This document shows, piece after piece, positions 38,256 through 52,321 of a stretch of 64,000 nucleotides of DNA; within the stretch, counting starts at the first letter, position 1; every line of letters begins with the position of its first letter. The stretch is from Auanema rhodensis (Eukaryota > Nematoda > Chromadorea > Rhabditida > Rhabditidae), in contig OZ059895.1 in NCBI GenBank assembly GCA_964057225.1, positions 21,772,688 through 21,836,687 on the forward strand. Reading direction: 5' to 3'. The position numbers and the translations under genes were made by a program. The notes beneath the pieces are model-generated. The model ran no database searches and was not told the DNA's origin. It saw nothing but the letters and a program-made list of their open reading frames with translations.

Positions 38256-39308
38256 CGATCTGTGTTATCAGATTTGCGCTAGCTTAAAAATGCACCGAGA
38301 TATCAACTGATATAAGTTCACACTTATATCCTCGATTTTCACCCTGAAGAATTAATTTTTTCGTTGAATAACATTGTCCATCGTCTTTGCCTTGAAAGAA
38401 AGAATCTGAAAACATCTACTTTTTGCTAAATTATTTTGAAATTTTTCGAAAAAATTTTTGTCAAAATGTTTTTGGAAGCAATGTTGAGTGTACATGGAAA
38501 CTCAACATACACTAATGCATCATTTTTCAAACGATCATAACTAATTTTTGTATTGAGCGTTTCTCAATGTAGTATAGTGCATTCGATGCGGATTTTTAAG
38601 CTGCGTCGATCTGTGTTATCAGATTTGCGCTAGCTTAAAAATGCACCGAGATATCAACTGATATAAGTTCACACTTATATCCTCGATTTTCACCCTGAAG
38701 AATTAATTTTTTCGTTGAATAACATTGTCCATCGTCTTTGCCTTGAAAAAAGAAATCTACAAACATCTACTTTTTGCTAAATTATTTTGAAATTTTTCGA
38801 AAAAATTTTTGTCAAAATGTTTTTGGAAGCAATGTTGAGTGTACATGGAAACTCAACATACACTAATGCATCATTTTTCAAACGATCATAACTAATTTTT
38901 GTATTGAGCGTTTCTCAATGTAGTATAGTGCATTCGATGCGGATTTTTAAGCTGCGTCGATCTGTGTTATCAGATTTGCGCTAGCTTAAAAATGCACCGA
39001 GATATCAACTGATATAAGTTCACACTTATATCCTCGATTTTCACCCTGAAGAATTAATTTTTTCGTTGAATAACATTGTCCATCGTCTTTGCCTTGAAAA
39101 AAAAAATCTGAAAACATCTACTTTTTGCTAAATTATTTTGAAATTTTTCGAAAAAATTTTTGTCAAAATGTTTTTGGAAGCAATGTTGAGTGTACATGGA
39201 AACTCAACATACACTAATGCATCATTTTTCAAACGATCATAACTAATTTTTGTATTAAGCGTTTCTCAATGTAGTATAGTGCATTCGATGCGAATTTTTA
39301 AGCTGCGT
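38256..39308. repeat. A-B-C trimer 3 (monomers 110-112)
   Basis: Same order; a private atctacaaac lies in the B monomer. Two non-trimer monomers (113, 114) follow. Confidence 0.9.
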
Positions 39309-40010
39309 CGATCTGTGTTATCAGATTTGCGCTAGCTTAAAAATGCACCGAGATATCAACTGATATAAGTTCACACTTATATCCTCGATTTTCACCCTGA
39401 AGAATTAATTTTTTCGTTGAATAACATTGTCCATCGTCTTTGCCTTGAAAAAAGGAATCTGAAAACATCTACTTTTTGCTAAATTATTTTGAAATTTTTC
39501 GAAAAAATTTTTGTCAAAATGTTTTTGGAAGCAATGTTGAGTGTACATGGAAACTCAACATACACTAATGCATCATTTTTCAAACGATCATAACTAATTT
39601 TTGTATTAAGCGTTTCTCAATGTAGTATAGTGCATTCGATGCGAATTTTTAAGCTGCGTCGATCTGTGTTATCAGATTTGCGCTAGCTTAAAAATGCACC
39701 GAGATATCAACTGATATAAGTTCACACTTATATCCTCGATTTTCACCCTGAAGAATTAATTTTTTCGTTGAATAACATTGTCCATCGTCTTTGCCTTGAA
39801 AAAAGAAATCTAAAAACATCTACTTTTTGCTAAATTATTTTGAAATTTTTCGAAAAAATTTTTGTCAAAATGTTTTTGGAAGCAATGTTGAGTGTACATG
39901 GAAACTCAACATACACTAATGCATCATTTTTCAAACGATCATAACTAATTTTTGTATTAAGCGTTTCTCAATGTAGTATAGTGCATTCGATGCGGATATT
40001 TAAGCTGCAT

Positions 40011-41063
40011 CGATCTGTGTTATCAGATTTGCGCTAGCTTAAAAATGCACCGAGATATCAACTGATATAAGTTCACACTTATATCCTCGATTTTCACCCT
40101 GAAGAATTAATTTTTTCGTTGAATAACATTGTCCATCGTCTTTGCCTTGAAAGAAAGAATCTGAAAACATCTACTTTTTGCTAAATTATTTTGAAATTTT
40201 TCGAAAAAATTTTTGTCAAAATGTTTTTGGAAGCAATGTTGAGTGTACATGGAAACTCAACATACACTAATGCATCATTTTTCAAACGATCATAACTAAT
40301 TTTTGTATTGAGCGTTTCTCAATGTAGTATAGTGCATTCGATGCGGATTTTTAAGCTGCGTCGATCTGTGTTATCAGATTTGCGCTAGCTTAAAAATGCA
40401 CCGAGATATCAACTGATATAAGTTCACACTTATATCCTCGATTTTCACCCTGAAGAATTAATTTTTTCGTTGAATAACATTGTCCATCGTCTTTGCCTTG
40501 AAAAAAGAAATCTAAAAACATCTACTTTTTGCTAAATTATTTTGAAATTTTTCGAAAAAATTTTTGTCAAAATGTTTTTGGAAGCAATGTTGAGTGTACA
40601 TGGAAACTCAACATACACTAATGCATCATTTTTCAAACGATCATAACTAATTTTTGTATTGAGCGTTTCTCAATGTAGTATAGTGCATTCGATGCGGATT
40701 TTTAAGCTGCGTCGATCTGTGTTATCAGATTTGCGCTAGCTTAAAAATGCACCGAGATATCAACTGATATAAGTTCACACTTATATCCTCGATTTTCACC
40801 CTGAAGAATTAATTTTTTCGTTGAATAACATTGTCCATCGTCTTTGCCTTGAAAAAAAAAATCTGAAAACATCTACTTTTTGCTAAATTATTTTGAAATT
40901 TTTCGAAAAAATTTTTGTCAAAATGTTTTTGGAAGCAATGTTGAGTGTACATGGAAACTCAACATACACTAATGCATCATTTTTCAAACGATCATAACTA
41001 ATTTTTGTATTAAGCGTTTCTCAATGTAGTATAGTGCATTCGATGCGAATTTTTAAGCTGCGT
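40011..41063. repeat. A-B-C trimer 4 (monomers 115-117)
   Basis: Resumes the trimer order after monomers 113-114. Confidence 0.9.
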
Positions 41064-42116
41064 CGATCTGTGTTATCAGATTTGCGCTAGCTTAAAAATG
41101 CACCGAGATATCAACTGATATAAGTTCACACTTATATCCTCGATTTTCACCCTGAAGAATTAATTTTTTCGTTGAATAACATTGTCCATCGTCTTTGCCT
41201 TGAAAGAAAGAATCTGAAAACATCTACTTTTTGCTAAATTATTTTGAAATTTTTCGAAAAAATTTTTGTCAAAATGTTTTTGGAAGCAATGTTGAGTGTA
41301 CATGGAAACTCAACATACACTAATGCATCATTTTTCAAACGATCATAACTAATTTTTGTATTGAGCGTTTCTCAATGTAGTATAGTGCATTCGATGCGGA
41401 TTTTTAAGCTGCGTCGATCTGTGTTATCAGATTTGCGCTAGCTTAAAAATGCACCGAGATATCAACTGATATAAGTTCACACTTATATCCTCGATTTTCA
41501 CCCTAAAGAATTAATTTTTTCGTTGAATAACATTGTCCATCGTCTTTGCCTTGAAAAAAGGAATCTAAAAACATCTCCTTTTTGCTAAATTATTTTGGAA
41601 TTTTTCGAAAAAATTTTTGTCAAAATGTTTTTGGAAGCAATGTTGAGTGTACATGGAAACTCAACATACACTAATGCATCATTTTTCAAACGATCATAAC
41701 TAATTTTTGTATTGAGCGTTTCTCAATGTAGTATAGTGCATTCGATGCGGATTTTTAAGCTGCGTCGATCTGTGTTATCAGATTTGCGCTAGCTTAAAAA
41801 TGCACCGAGATATCAACTGATATAAGTTCACACTTATATCCTCGATTTTCACCCTGAAGAATTAATTTTTTCGTTGAATAACATTGTCCATCGTCTTTGC
41901 CTTGAAAAAAAAAATCTGAAAACATCTACTTTTTGCTAAATTATTTTGAAATTTTTCGAAAAAATTTTTGTCAAAATGTTTTTGGAAGCAATGTTGAGTG
42001 TACATGGAAACTCAACATACACTAATGCATCATTTTTCAAACGATCATAACTAATTTTTGTATTAAGCGTTTCTCAATGTAGTATAGTGCATTCGATGCG
42101 AATTTTTAAGCTGCGT
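41064..42116. repeat. A-B-C trimer 5 with a diverged B monomer (monomers 118-120)
   Basis: The A and C monomers are typical. The middle monomer (119) differs from other B copies: it has G+A6+GGA and three private changes (ccctaaagaa, atctcctttt, ttttggaatt). Confidence 0.85.
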
Positions 42117-42467
42117 CGATCTGTGTTATCAGATTTGCGCTAGCTTAAAAATGCACCGAGATATCAACTGATATAAGTTCACACTTATATCCTCGATTTT
42201 CACCCTGAAGAATTAATTTTTTCGTTGAATAACATTGTCCATCGTCTTTGCCTTGAAAAAAGGAATCTGAAAACATCTACTTTTTGCTAAATTATTTTGA
42301 AATTTTTCGAAAAAATTTTTGTCAAAATGTTTTTGGAAGCAATGTTGAGTGTACATGGAAACTCAACATACACTAATGCATCATTTTTCAAACGATCATA
42401 ACTAATTTTTGTATTAAGCGTTTCTCAATGTAGTATAATGCATTCGATGCGGATTTTTAAGCTGCAT

Positions 42468-44582
42468 CGATCTGTGTTATCAGATTTGCGCTAGCTTAAA
42501 AATGCACCGAGATATCAACTGATATAAGTTCACACTTATATCCTCGATTTTCACCCTGAAGAATTAATTTTTTCGTTGAATAACAATGTCCATCGTCTTT
42601 GCCTTAAAAAAGGTATCTAAAAACATCTACTTTTTGCTAAATTATTTTGAAATTTTTCGAAAAAATTTTTGTCAAAATGTTTTTGGAAGCAATGTTGAGT
42701 GTACATGGAAACTCAACATACACTAATGCATCATTTTTCAAACGATCATAACTAATTTTTGTATTAAGCGTTTCTCAATGTCGAATAGTGCATTCGATGC
42801 GGATATTTAAGCTGCATCGATCTGTGTTATCAGATTTGCGCTAGCTTAAAAATGCACCGAGATATCAACTGATATAAGTTCACACTTATATCCTCGATTT
42901 TCACCCTGAAGAATTAATTTTTTCGTTGAATAACATCGTCCATCGTCTTTGCCTTAAAAAAAGGAATCTGAGAACATCTACTTTTTGCTAAATTATTTTG
43001 AAATTTTTCGAAAAAATTTTTGTCAAAATGTTTTTGGAAGCAATGTTGAGTGTACATGGAAACTCAACATACACTAATGCATCATTTTTCAAACGATCAT
43101 AACTAATTTTTGTATTGAGCGTTTCTCAATGTCGAATAGTGCATTCGATGCGGATATTTAAGCTGCATCGATCTGTGTTATCAGATTTGCGCTAGCTTAA
43201 AAATGCACCGAGATATCAACTGATATAAGTTCACACTTATATCCTCGATTTTCACCCTGAAGAATTAATTTTTTCGTTGAATAACAATGTCCATCGTCTT
43301 TGCCTTAAAAAAAGGTATCTAAAAACATCTACTTTCTGCTAAATTATTTTGAAATTTTTCGAAAAAATTTTTGTCAAAATGTTTTTGGAAGCAATGTTGA
43401 GTGTACATGGAAACTCAACATACACTAATGCATCATTTTTCAAACGATCATAACTAATTTTTGTATTAAGCGTTTCTCAATGTAGTATAATGTAGTATAG
43501 TGCATTCGATGCGGATTTTTAAGCTGCGTCGATCTGTTTTATCAGATTTGCGCTAGCTTAAAAATGCACCGAGATATCAACTGATATAAGTTCACACTTA
43601 TATCCTCGATTTTCACCCTGAAGAATTAATTTTTTCGTTGAATAACAATGTCCATCGTCTTCGCCTTGAAAAAAGGAATCTAAAAACATCTACTTTTTAC
43701 TAAATTATTTTGAAATTTTTCGAAAAAATTTTTGTCAAAATGTTTTTGGAAGCAATGTTGAGTGTACATGGAAACTCAACATACACTAATGCATCATTTT
43801 TCAAACGATCATAACTAATTTTTGTATTAAGCGTTTCTCAATGTAGTATAGTGCATTCGATGCGGATTTTTAAGCTGCGTCGATCTGTGTTATCAGATTT
43901 GCGCTAGCTTAAAAATGCACCGAGATATCAACTGATATAAGTTCACACTTATATCCTCGATTTTCACCCTGAAGAATTAATTTTTTCGTTGAATAACATT
44001 GTCCATCGTCTTTGCCTTGAAAAAAAAAATCTGAAAACATCTACTTTTTGCTAAATTATTTTGAAATTTTTCGAAAAAATTTTTGTCAAAATGTTTTTGG
44101 AAGCAATGTTGAGTGTACATGGAAACTCAACATACACTAATGCATCATTTTTCAAACGATCATAACTAATTTTTGTATTAAGCGTTTCTCAATGTAGTAT
44201 AGTGCATTCGATGCGAATTTTTAAGCTGCGTCGATCTGTGTTATCAGATTTGCGCTAGCTTAAAAATGCACCGAGATATCAACTGATATAAGTTCACACT
44301 TATATCCTCGATTTTCACCCTGAAGAATTAATTTTTTCGTTGAATAACATTGTCCATCGTCTTTGCCTTGAAAAAAGGAATCTGAAAACATCTACTTTTT
44401 GCTAAATTATTTTGAAATTTTTCGAAAAAATTTTTGTCAAAATGTTTTTGGAAGCAATGTTGAGTGTACATGGAAACTCAACATACACTAATGCATCATT
44501 TTTCAAACGATCATAACTAATTTTTGTATTAAGCGTTTCTCAATGTAGTATAGTGCATTCGATGCGGATTTTTAAGCTGCAT
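42468..44582. repeat. 2115-bp unit, copy 1 (monomers 122-127)
   Basis: Monomers in order: six-A GGTA form with gtcgaatag; aacatcg with atctgagaac and gtcgaatag; ctttctgct with the 10-bp duplication; cttcgcc with tttactaa; a C-type monomer; a G+A6+GGA atctga monomer. The last two differ from copies 2 and 3 and match the domain IV types (120, 121) instead. Confidence 0.92.
43481..43500. repeat. 10-bp tandem duplication in monomer 124
   Basis: tgtagtataa is followed directly by tgtagtatag, where other monomers have a single copy. This lengthens the monomer to 361 bp. Confidence 0.95.
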
Positions 44583-46697
44583 CGATCTGTGTTATCAGAT
44601 TTGCGCTAGCTTAAAAATGCACCGAGATATCAACTGATATAAGTTCACACTTATATCCTCGATTTTCACCCTGAAGAATTAATTTTTTCGTTGAATAACA
44701 ATGTCCATCGTCTTTGCCTTAAAAAAGGTATCTAAAAACATCTACTTTTTGCTAAATTATTTTGAAATTTTTCGAAAAAATTTTTGTCAAAATGTTTTTG
44801 GAAGCAATGTTGAGTGTACATGGAAACTCAACATACACTAATGCATCATTTTTCAAACGATCATAACTAATTTTTGTATTAAGCGTTTCTCAATGTCGAA
44901 TAGTGCATTCGATGCGGATATTTAAGCTGCATCGATCTGTGTTATCAGATTTGCGCTAGCTTAAAAATGCACCGAGATATCAACTGATATAAGTTCACAC
45001 TTATATCCTCGATTTTCACCCTGAAGAATTAATTTTTTCGTTGAATAACATCGTCCATCGTCTTTGCCTTAAAAAAAGGAATCTGAGAACATCTACTTTT
45101 TGCTAAATTATTTTGAAATTTTTCGAAAAAATTTTTGTCAAAATGTTTTTGGAAGCAATGTTGAGTGTACATGGAAACTCAACATACACTAATGCATCAT
45201 TTTTCAAACGATCATAACTAATTTTTGTATTGAGCGTTTCTCAATGTCGAATAGTGCATTTGATGCGGATATTTAAGCTGCATCGATCTGTGTTATCAGA
45301 TTTGCGCTAGCTTAAAAATGCACCGAGATATCAACTGATATAAGTTCACACTTATATCCTCGATTTTCACCCTGAAGAATTAATTTTTTCGTTGAATAAC
45401 AATGTCCATCGTCTTTGCCTTAAAAAAAGGTATCTAAAAACATCTACTTTCTGCTAAATTATTTTGAAATTTTTCGAAAAAATTTTTGTCAAAATGTTTT
45501 TGGAAGCAATGTTGAGTGTACATGGAAACTCAACATACACTAATGCATCATTTTTCAAACGATCATAACTAATTTTTGTATTAAGCGTTTCTCAATGTAG
45601 TATAATGTAGTATAGTGCATTCGATGCGGATTTTTAAGCTGCGTCGATCTGTTTTATCAGATTTGCGCTAGCTTAAAAATGCACCGAGATATCAACTGAT
45701 ATAAGTTCACACTTATATCCTCGATTTTCACCCTGAAGAATTAATTTTTTCGTTGAATAACAATGTCCATCGTCTTCGCCTTGAAAAAAGGAATCTAAAA
45801 ACATCTACTTTTTACTAAATTATTTTGAAATTTTTCGAAAAAATTTTTGTCAAAATGTTTTTGGAAGCAATGTTGAGTGTACATGGAAACTCAACATACA
45901 CTAATGCATCATTTTTCAAACGATCATAACTAATTTTTGTATTGAGCGTTTCTCAATGTAGAATAGTGCATTCGATGCGGATTTTTAAGCTGCGTCGGTC
46001 TGTGTTATCAGATTTGCGCTAGCTTAAAAATGCACCGAGATATCAACTGATATATGTTCACACTTACATCCTCGATTTTCACCCTGAAGAATTAATTTTT
46101 TCGTTGAATAACATTGCCCATCGTCTTTGCCTTGAAAGAAAGAATCTGAAAACATCTACTTTTTGCTAAATTATTTTGAAATTTTTCGAAAAAATTTTTG
46201 TCAAAATGTTTTTGGAAGCAATGTTGAGTGTACATGGAAACTCAACATACACTAATGCATCATTTTTCAAACGATCATAACTAATTTTTGTATTGAGCGT
46301 TTCTCAATGTAGTATAGTGCATTCGATGCGGATTTTTAAGCTGCGTCGATCTGTTTTATCAGATTTGCGCTAGCTTAAAAATGCACCGAGATATCAACTG
46401 ATATAAGTTCACACTTATATCCTTGATTTTCACCCTGAAGAATTAATTTTTTCGTTGAATAACATTGTCCATCGTCTTTGCCTTGAAAAAAGGAATCTAA
46501 AAACATCTACTTTTTGCTAAATTATTTTGAAATTTTTCGAAAAAATTTTTGTCAAAATGTTTTTGGAAGCAATGTTGAGTGTACATGGAAACTCAACATA
46601 CACTAATGCATCATTTTTCAAACGATCATAACTAATTTTTGTATTGAGCGTTTCTCAATGTAGTATAGTGCATTCGATGCGGATTTTTAAGCTGCAT
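44583..46697. repeat. 2115-bp unit, copy 2 (monomers 128-133)
   Basis: The first four monomers match copy 1 apart from few changes such as gcatttgatg. The fifth has T60, cttacatcc, attgcccatc and GAAAGAAAGA; the sixth has tatccttgat. By marker comparison 44532-46653 is the same as 46647-48768. Confidence 0.93.
45596..45615. repeat. 10-bp tandem duplication in monomer 130
   Basis: The same 10-bp duplication, 2115 bp downstream of the first. Confidence 0.95.
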
Positions 46698-48812
46698 CGA
46701 TCTGTGTTATCAGATTTGCGCTAGCTTAAAAATGCACCGAGATATCAACTGATATAAGTTCACACTTATATCCTCGATTTTCACCCTGAAGAATTAATTT
46801 TTTCGTTGAATAACAATGTCCATCGTCTTTGCCTTAAAAAAGGTATCTAAAAACATCTACTTTTTGCTAAATTATTTTGAAATTTTTCGAAAAAATTTTT
46901 GTCAAAATGTTTTTGGAAGCAATGTTGAGTGTACATGGAAACTCAACATACACTAATGCATCATTTTTCAAACGATCATAACTAATTTTTGTATTAAGCG
47001 TTTCTCAATGTCGAATAGTGCATTCGATGCGGATATTTAAGCTGCATCGATCTGTGTTATCAGATTTGCGCTAGCTTAAAAATGCACCGAGATATCAACT
47101 GATATAAGTTCACACTTATATCCTCGATTTTCACCCTGAAGAATTAATTTTTTCGTTGAATAACATCGTCCATCGTCTTTGCCTTAAAAAAAGGAATCTG
47201 AGAACATCTACTTTTTGCTAAATTATTTTGAAATTTTTCGAAAAAATTTTTGTCAAAATGTTTTTGGAAGCAATGTTGAGTGTACATGGAAACTCAACAT
47301 ACACTAATGCATCATTTTTCAAACGATCATAACTAATTTTTGTATTGAGCGTTTCTCAATGTCGAATAGTGCATTTGATGCGGATATTTAAGCTGCATCG
47401 ATCTGTGTTATCAGATTTGCGCTAGCTTAAAAATGCACCGAGATATCAACTGATATAAGTTCACACTTATATCCTCGATTTTCACCCTGAAGAATTAATT
47501 TTTTCGTTGAATAACAATGTCCATCGTCTTTGCCTTAAAAAAAGGTATCTAAAAACATCTACTTTCTGCTAAATTATTTTGAAATTTTTCGAAAAAATTT
47601 TTGTCAAAATGTTTTTGGAAGCAATGTTGAGTGTACATGGAAACTCAACATACACTAATGCATCATTTTTCAAACGATCATAACTAATTTTTGTATTAAG
47701 CGTTTCTCAATGTAGTATAATGTAGTATAGTGCATTCGATGCGGATTTTTAAGCTGCGTCGATCTGTTTTATCAGATTTGCGCTAGCTTAAAAATGCACC
47801 GAGATATCAACTGATATAAGTTCACACTTATATCCTCGATTTTCACCCTGAAGAATTAATTTTTTCGTTGAATAACAATGTCCATCGTCTTCGCCTTGAA
47901 AAAAGGAATCTAAAAACATCTACTTTTTACTAAATTATTTTGAAATTTTTCGAAAAAATTTTTGTCAAAATGTTTTTGGAAGCAATGTTGAGTGTACATG
48001 GAAACTCAACATACACTAATGCATCATTTTTCAAACGATCATAACTAATTTTTGTATTGAGCGTTTCTCAATGTAGAATAGTGCATTCGATGCGGATTTT
48101 TAAGCTGCGTCGGTCTGTGTTATCAGATTTGCGCTAGCTTAAAAATGCACCGAGATATCAACTGATATATGTTCACACTTACATCCTCGATTTTCACCCT
48201 GAAGAATTAATTTTTTCGTTGAATAACATTGCCCATCGTCTTTGCCTTGAAAGAAAGAATCTGAAAACATCTACTTTTTGCTAAATTATTTTGAAATTTT
48301 TCGAAAAAATTTTTGTCAAAATGTTTTTGGAAGCAATGTTGAGTGTACATGGAAACTCAACATACACTAATGCATCATTTTTCAAACGATCATAACTAAT
48401 TTTTGTATTGAGCGTTTCTCAATGTAGTATAGTGCATTCGATGCGGATTTTTAAGCTGCGTCGATCTGTTTTATCAGATTTGCGCTAGCTTAAAAATGCA
48501 CCGAGATATCAACTGATATAAGTTCACACTTATATCCTTGATTTTCACCCTGAAGAATTAATTTTTTCGTTGAATAACATTGTCCATCGTCTTTGCCTTG
48601 AAAAAAGGAATCTAAAAACATCTACTTTTTGCTAAATTATTTTGAAATTTTTCGAAAAAATTTTTGTCAAAATGTTTTTGGAAGCAATGTTGAGTGTACA
48701 TGGAAACTCAACATACACTAATGCATCATTTTTCAAACGATCATAACTAATTTTTGTATTGAGCGTTTTTCAATGTAGAATAGTGCATTCGATGCGGATT
48801 TTTAAGCTGCGT
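46698..48812. repeat. 2115-bp unit, copy 3 (monomers 134-139)
   Basis: At all marker sites this copy agrees with copy 2 over about 2.12 kb. The first differences are attgag against attaag at the left (46646) and gcgttttt against gcgtttct at the right (48769). It is therefore a recent duplicate or an assembly duplicate. Confidence 0.93.
47711..47730. repeat. 10-bp tandem duplication in monomer 136
   Basis: Third instance of the duplication, again 2115 bp on. The related monomers 154, 158 and 161 in domain VI share the ctttctgct type but lack the insertion. Confidence 0.95.
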
Positions 48813-51268
48813 CGGTCTGTGTTATCAGATTTGCGCTAGCTTAAAAATGCACCGAGATATCAACTGATATATGTTCACACTTACATCCTCGATTTTCACC
48901 CTGAAGAATTAATTTTTTCGTTGAATAACATTGTCCATCGTCTTTGCCTTGAAAGAAAGAATCTGAAAACATCTACTTTTTGCTAAATTATTTTGAAATT
49001 TTTCGAAAAAATTTTTGTCAAAATGTTTTTGGAAGCAATGTTGAGTGTACATGGAAACTCAACATACACTAATGCATCATTTTTCAAACGATCATAACTA
49101 ATTTTTGTATTGAGCGTTTTTCAATGTAGAATAGTGCATTCGATGCGGATTTTTAAGCTGCGTCGGTCTGTGTTATCAGATTTGCGCTAGCTTAAAAATG
49201 CACCGAGATATAAACTGATATAAGTTCACACTTATATCCTCGATTTTCACCCTGAAGAATTAATTTTTTCGTTGAATAACATTGTCCATCGTCTTTGCCT
49301 TGAAAAAAGAAATCTAAAAACATCTACTTTTTGCTAAATTATTTTGAAATTTTTCGAAAAAATTTTTGTCAAAATGTTTTTGGAAGCAATGTTGAGTGTA
49401 CATGGAAACTCAACATACACTAATGCATCATTTTTCAAACGATCATAACTAATTTTTGTATTAAGCGTTTCTCAATGTAGTATAGTGCATTCGATGCGGA
49501 TTTTTAAGCTGCGTCGATCTGTTTTATCAGATTTGCGCTAGCTTAAAAATGCACCGAGATATCAACTGATATAAGTTCACACTTATATCCTCGATTTTCA
49601 CCCTGAAGAATTAATTTTTTCGTTGAATAACAATGTCCATCGTCTTCGCCTTGAAAAAAGGAATCTAAAAACATCTACTTTTTACTAAATTATTTTGAAA
49701 TTTTTCGAAAAAATTTTTGTCAAAATGTTTTTGGAAGCAATGTTGAGTGTACATGGAAACTCAACATACACTAATGCATCATTTTTCAAACGATCATAAC
49801 TAATTTTTGTATTGAGCGTTTTTCAATGTAGAATAGTGCATTCGATGCGGATTTTTAAGCTGCGTCGGTCTGTGTTATCAGATTTGCGCTAGCTTAAAAA
49901 TGCACCGAGATATCAACTGATATATGTTCACACTTACATCCTCGATTTTCACCCTGAAGAATTAATTTTTTCGTTGAATAACATTGTCCATCGTCTTTGC
50001 CTTGAAAGAAAGAATCTGAAAACATCTACTTTTTGCTAAATTATTTTGAAATTTTCCGAAAAAATTTTTGTCAAAATGTTTTTGGAAGCAATGTTGAGTG
50101 TACATGGAAACTCAACATACACTAATGCATCATTTTTCAAACGATCATAACTAATTTTTGTATTGAGCGTTTCTCAATGTAGTATAGTGCATTCGATGCG
50201 GATTTTTAAGCTGCGTCGATCTGTGTTATCAGATTTGCGCTAGCTTAAAAATGCACCGAGATATCAACTGATATAAGTTCACATTTATATCCTCGATTTT
50301 CACCCTGAAGAATTAATTTTTTCGTTGAATAACATTGTCCATCGTCTTTGCCTTGAAAAAAAAAATCTGAAAACATCTACTTTTTGCTAAATTATTTTGA
50401 AATTTTTCGAAAAAATTTTTGTCAAAATGTTTTTGGAAGCAATGTTGAGTGTACATGGAAACTCAACATACACTAATGCATCATTTTTCAAACGATCATA
50501 ACTAATTTTTGTATTAAGCGTTTCTCAATGTAGTATAGTGCATTCGATGCGGATTTTTAAGCTGCGTCGGTCTGTGTTATCAGATTTGCGCTAGCTTAAA
50601 AATGCACCGAGATATCAACTGATATAAGTTCACACTTATATCCTCGATTTTCACCCTGAAGAATTACTTTTCTTGTTGAATAACATTGTCCATCGTCTTT
50701 GCCTTGAAAAAAGGAATCTGAAAACATCTACTTTTTGCTAAATTATTTTGAAATTTTTCGAAAAAATTTTTGTCAAAATGTTTTTGGAAGCAATGTTGAG
50801 TGTACATGGAAACTCAACATACACTAATGCATCATTTTTCAAACGATCATAACTAATTTTTGTATTAAGCGTTTCTCAATGTAGTATAGTGCATTCGATG
50901 CGGATTTTTAAGCTGCATCGATCTGTGTTATCAGATTTGCGCTAGCTTAAAAATGCACCGAGATATCAACTGATATAAGTTCACACTTATATCCTCGATT
51001 TTCACCCTGAAGAATTAATTTTTTCGTTGAATAACAATGTCCATCGTCTTTGCCTTAAAAAAGGTATCTAAAAACATCTACTTTTTGCTAAATTATTTTG
51101 AAATTTTTTGAAAAAATTTTTGTCAAAATGTTTTTGGAAGCAATGTTGAGTGTACATGGAAACTCAACATACACTAATGCATCATTTTTCAAACGATCAT
51201 AACTAATTTTTGTATTGAGCGTTTTTCAATGTAGAATAGTGCATTCGATGCGGATTTTTAAGCTGCGT

Positions 51269-52321
51269 CGGTCTGTGTTATCAGATTTGCGCTAGCTTAA
51301 AAATGCACCGAGATATCAACTGATATATGTTCACACTTACATCCTCGATTTTCACCCTGAAGAATTAATTTTTTCGTTGAATAACATTGTCCATCGTCTT
51401 TGCCTTGAAAGAAAGAATCTGAAAACATCTACTTTTTGCTAAATTATTTTGAAATTTTCCGAAAAAATTTTTGTCAAAATGTTTTTGGAAGCAATGTTGA
51501 GTGTACATGGAAACTCAACATACACTAATGCATCATTTTTCAAACGATCATAACTAATTTTTGTATTGAGCGTTTCTCAATGTAGTATAGTGCATTCGAT
51601 GCGGATTTTTAAGCTGCGTCGATCTGTGTTATCAGATTTGCGCTAGCTTAAAAATGCACCGAGATATCAACTGATATAAGTTCACACTTATATCCTCGAT
51701 TTTCACCCTGAAGAATTAATTTTTTCGTTGAATAACATTGTCCATCGTCTTTGCCTTGAAAAAAAAAATCTGAAAACATCTACTTTTTGCTAAATTATTT
51801 TGAAATTTTTCGAAAAAATTTTTGTCAAAATGTTTTTGGAAGCAATGTTGAGTGTACATGGAAACTCAACATACACTAATGCATCATTTTTCAAACGATC
51901 ATAACTAATTTTTGTATTAAGCGTTTCTCAATGTAGTATAGTGCATTCGATGCGAATTTTTAAGCTGCGTCGATCTGTGTTATCAGATTTGCGCTAGCTT
52001 AAAAATGCACCGAGATATCAACTGATATAAGTTCACACTTATATCCTCGATTTTCACCCTGAAGAATTAATTTTTTCGTTGAATAACATTGTCCATCGTC
52101 TTTGCCTTGAAAAAAGGAATCTGAAAACATCTACTTTTTGCTAAATTATTTTGAAATTTTTCGAAAAAATTTTTGTCAAAATGTTTTTGGAAGCAATGTT
52201 GAGTGTACATGGAAACTCAACATACACTAATGCATCATTTTTCAAACGATCATAACTAATTTTTGTATTGAGCGTTTTTCAATGTAGAATAGTGCATTCG
52301 ATGCGGATTTTTAAGCTGCGT
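51269..52321. repeat. Three-monomer unit, copy 1 (monomers 147-149)
   Basis: Order: T60/cttacatcc/GAAAGAAAGA/attttccg monomer; C-type monomer; G+A6+GGA atctga monomer ending gcgttttt/gtagaatag. A longer relative of the first two monomers lies at 49866-50567. Confidence 0.87.

Larger units (their letters stand above)
34044..42467. repeat. Domain IV: A60 monomers with A-B-C trimer organisation, monomers 98-121
   Basis: All monomers here start cgatctg, carry A60, gaataacattg, gcctttg-type A-runs and gtagtat, so this is the most uniform domain. Subtypes are A (GAAAGAAAGA, atctga, attgag), B (G+A5+GAAA, atctaa) and C (G+A10, atctga, attaag, gcgaattttt). Monomers 99 and 114 share a B form ending gatatttaagctgcatcg. 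Monomers 113 and 121 are C relatives with G+A6+GGA. Confidence 0.9.
42468..48812. repeat. Domain V: three tandem copies of a 2115-bp six-monomer unit
   Basis: The unit is six monomers long and its length is 6 x 351 + 10 - 1. The +10 is a short duplication in the third monomer and the -1 is the six-A form in the first. Both length changes recur in all three copies, so they arose before the unit was amplified. The period is set by the tgtagtataa marker at 43481, 45596 and 47711. Confidence 0.95.
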
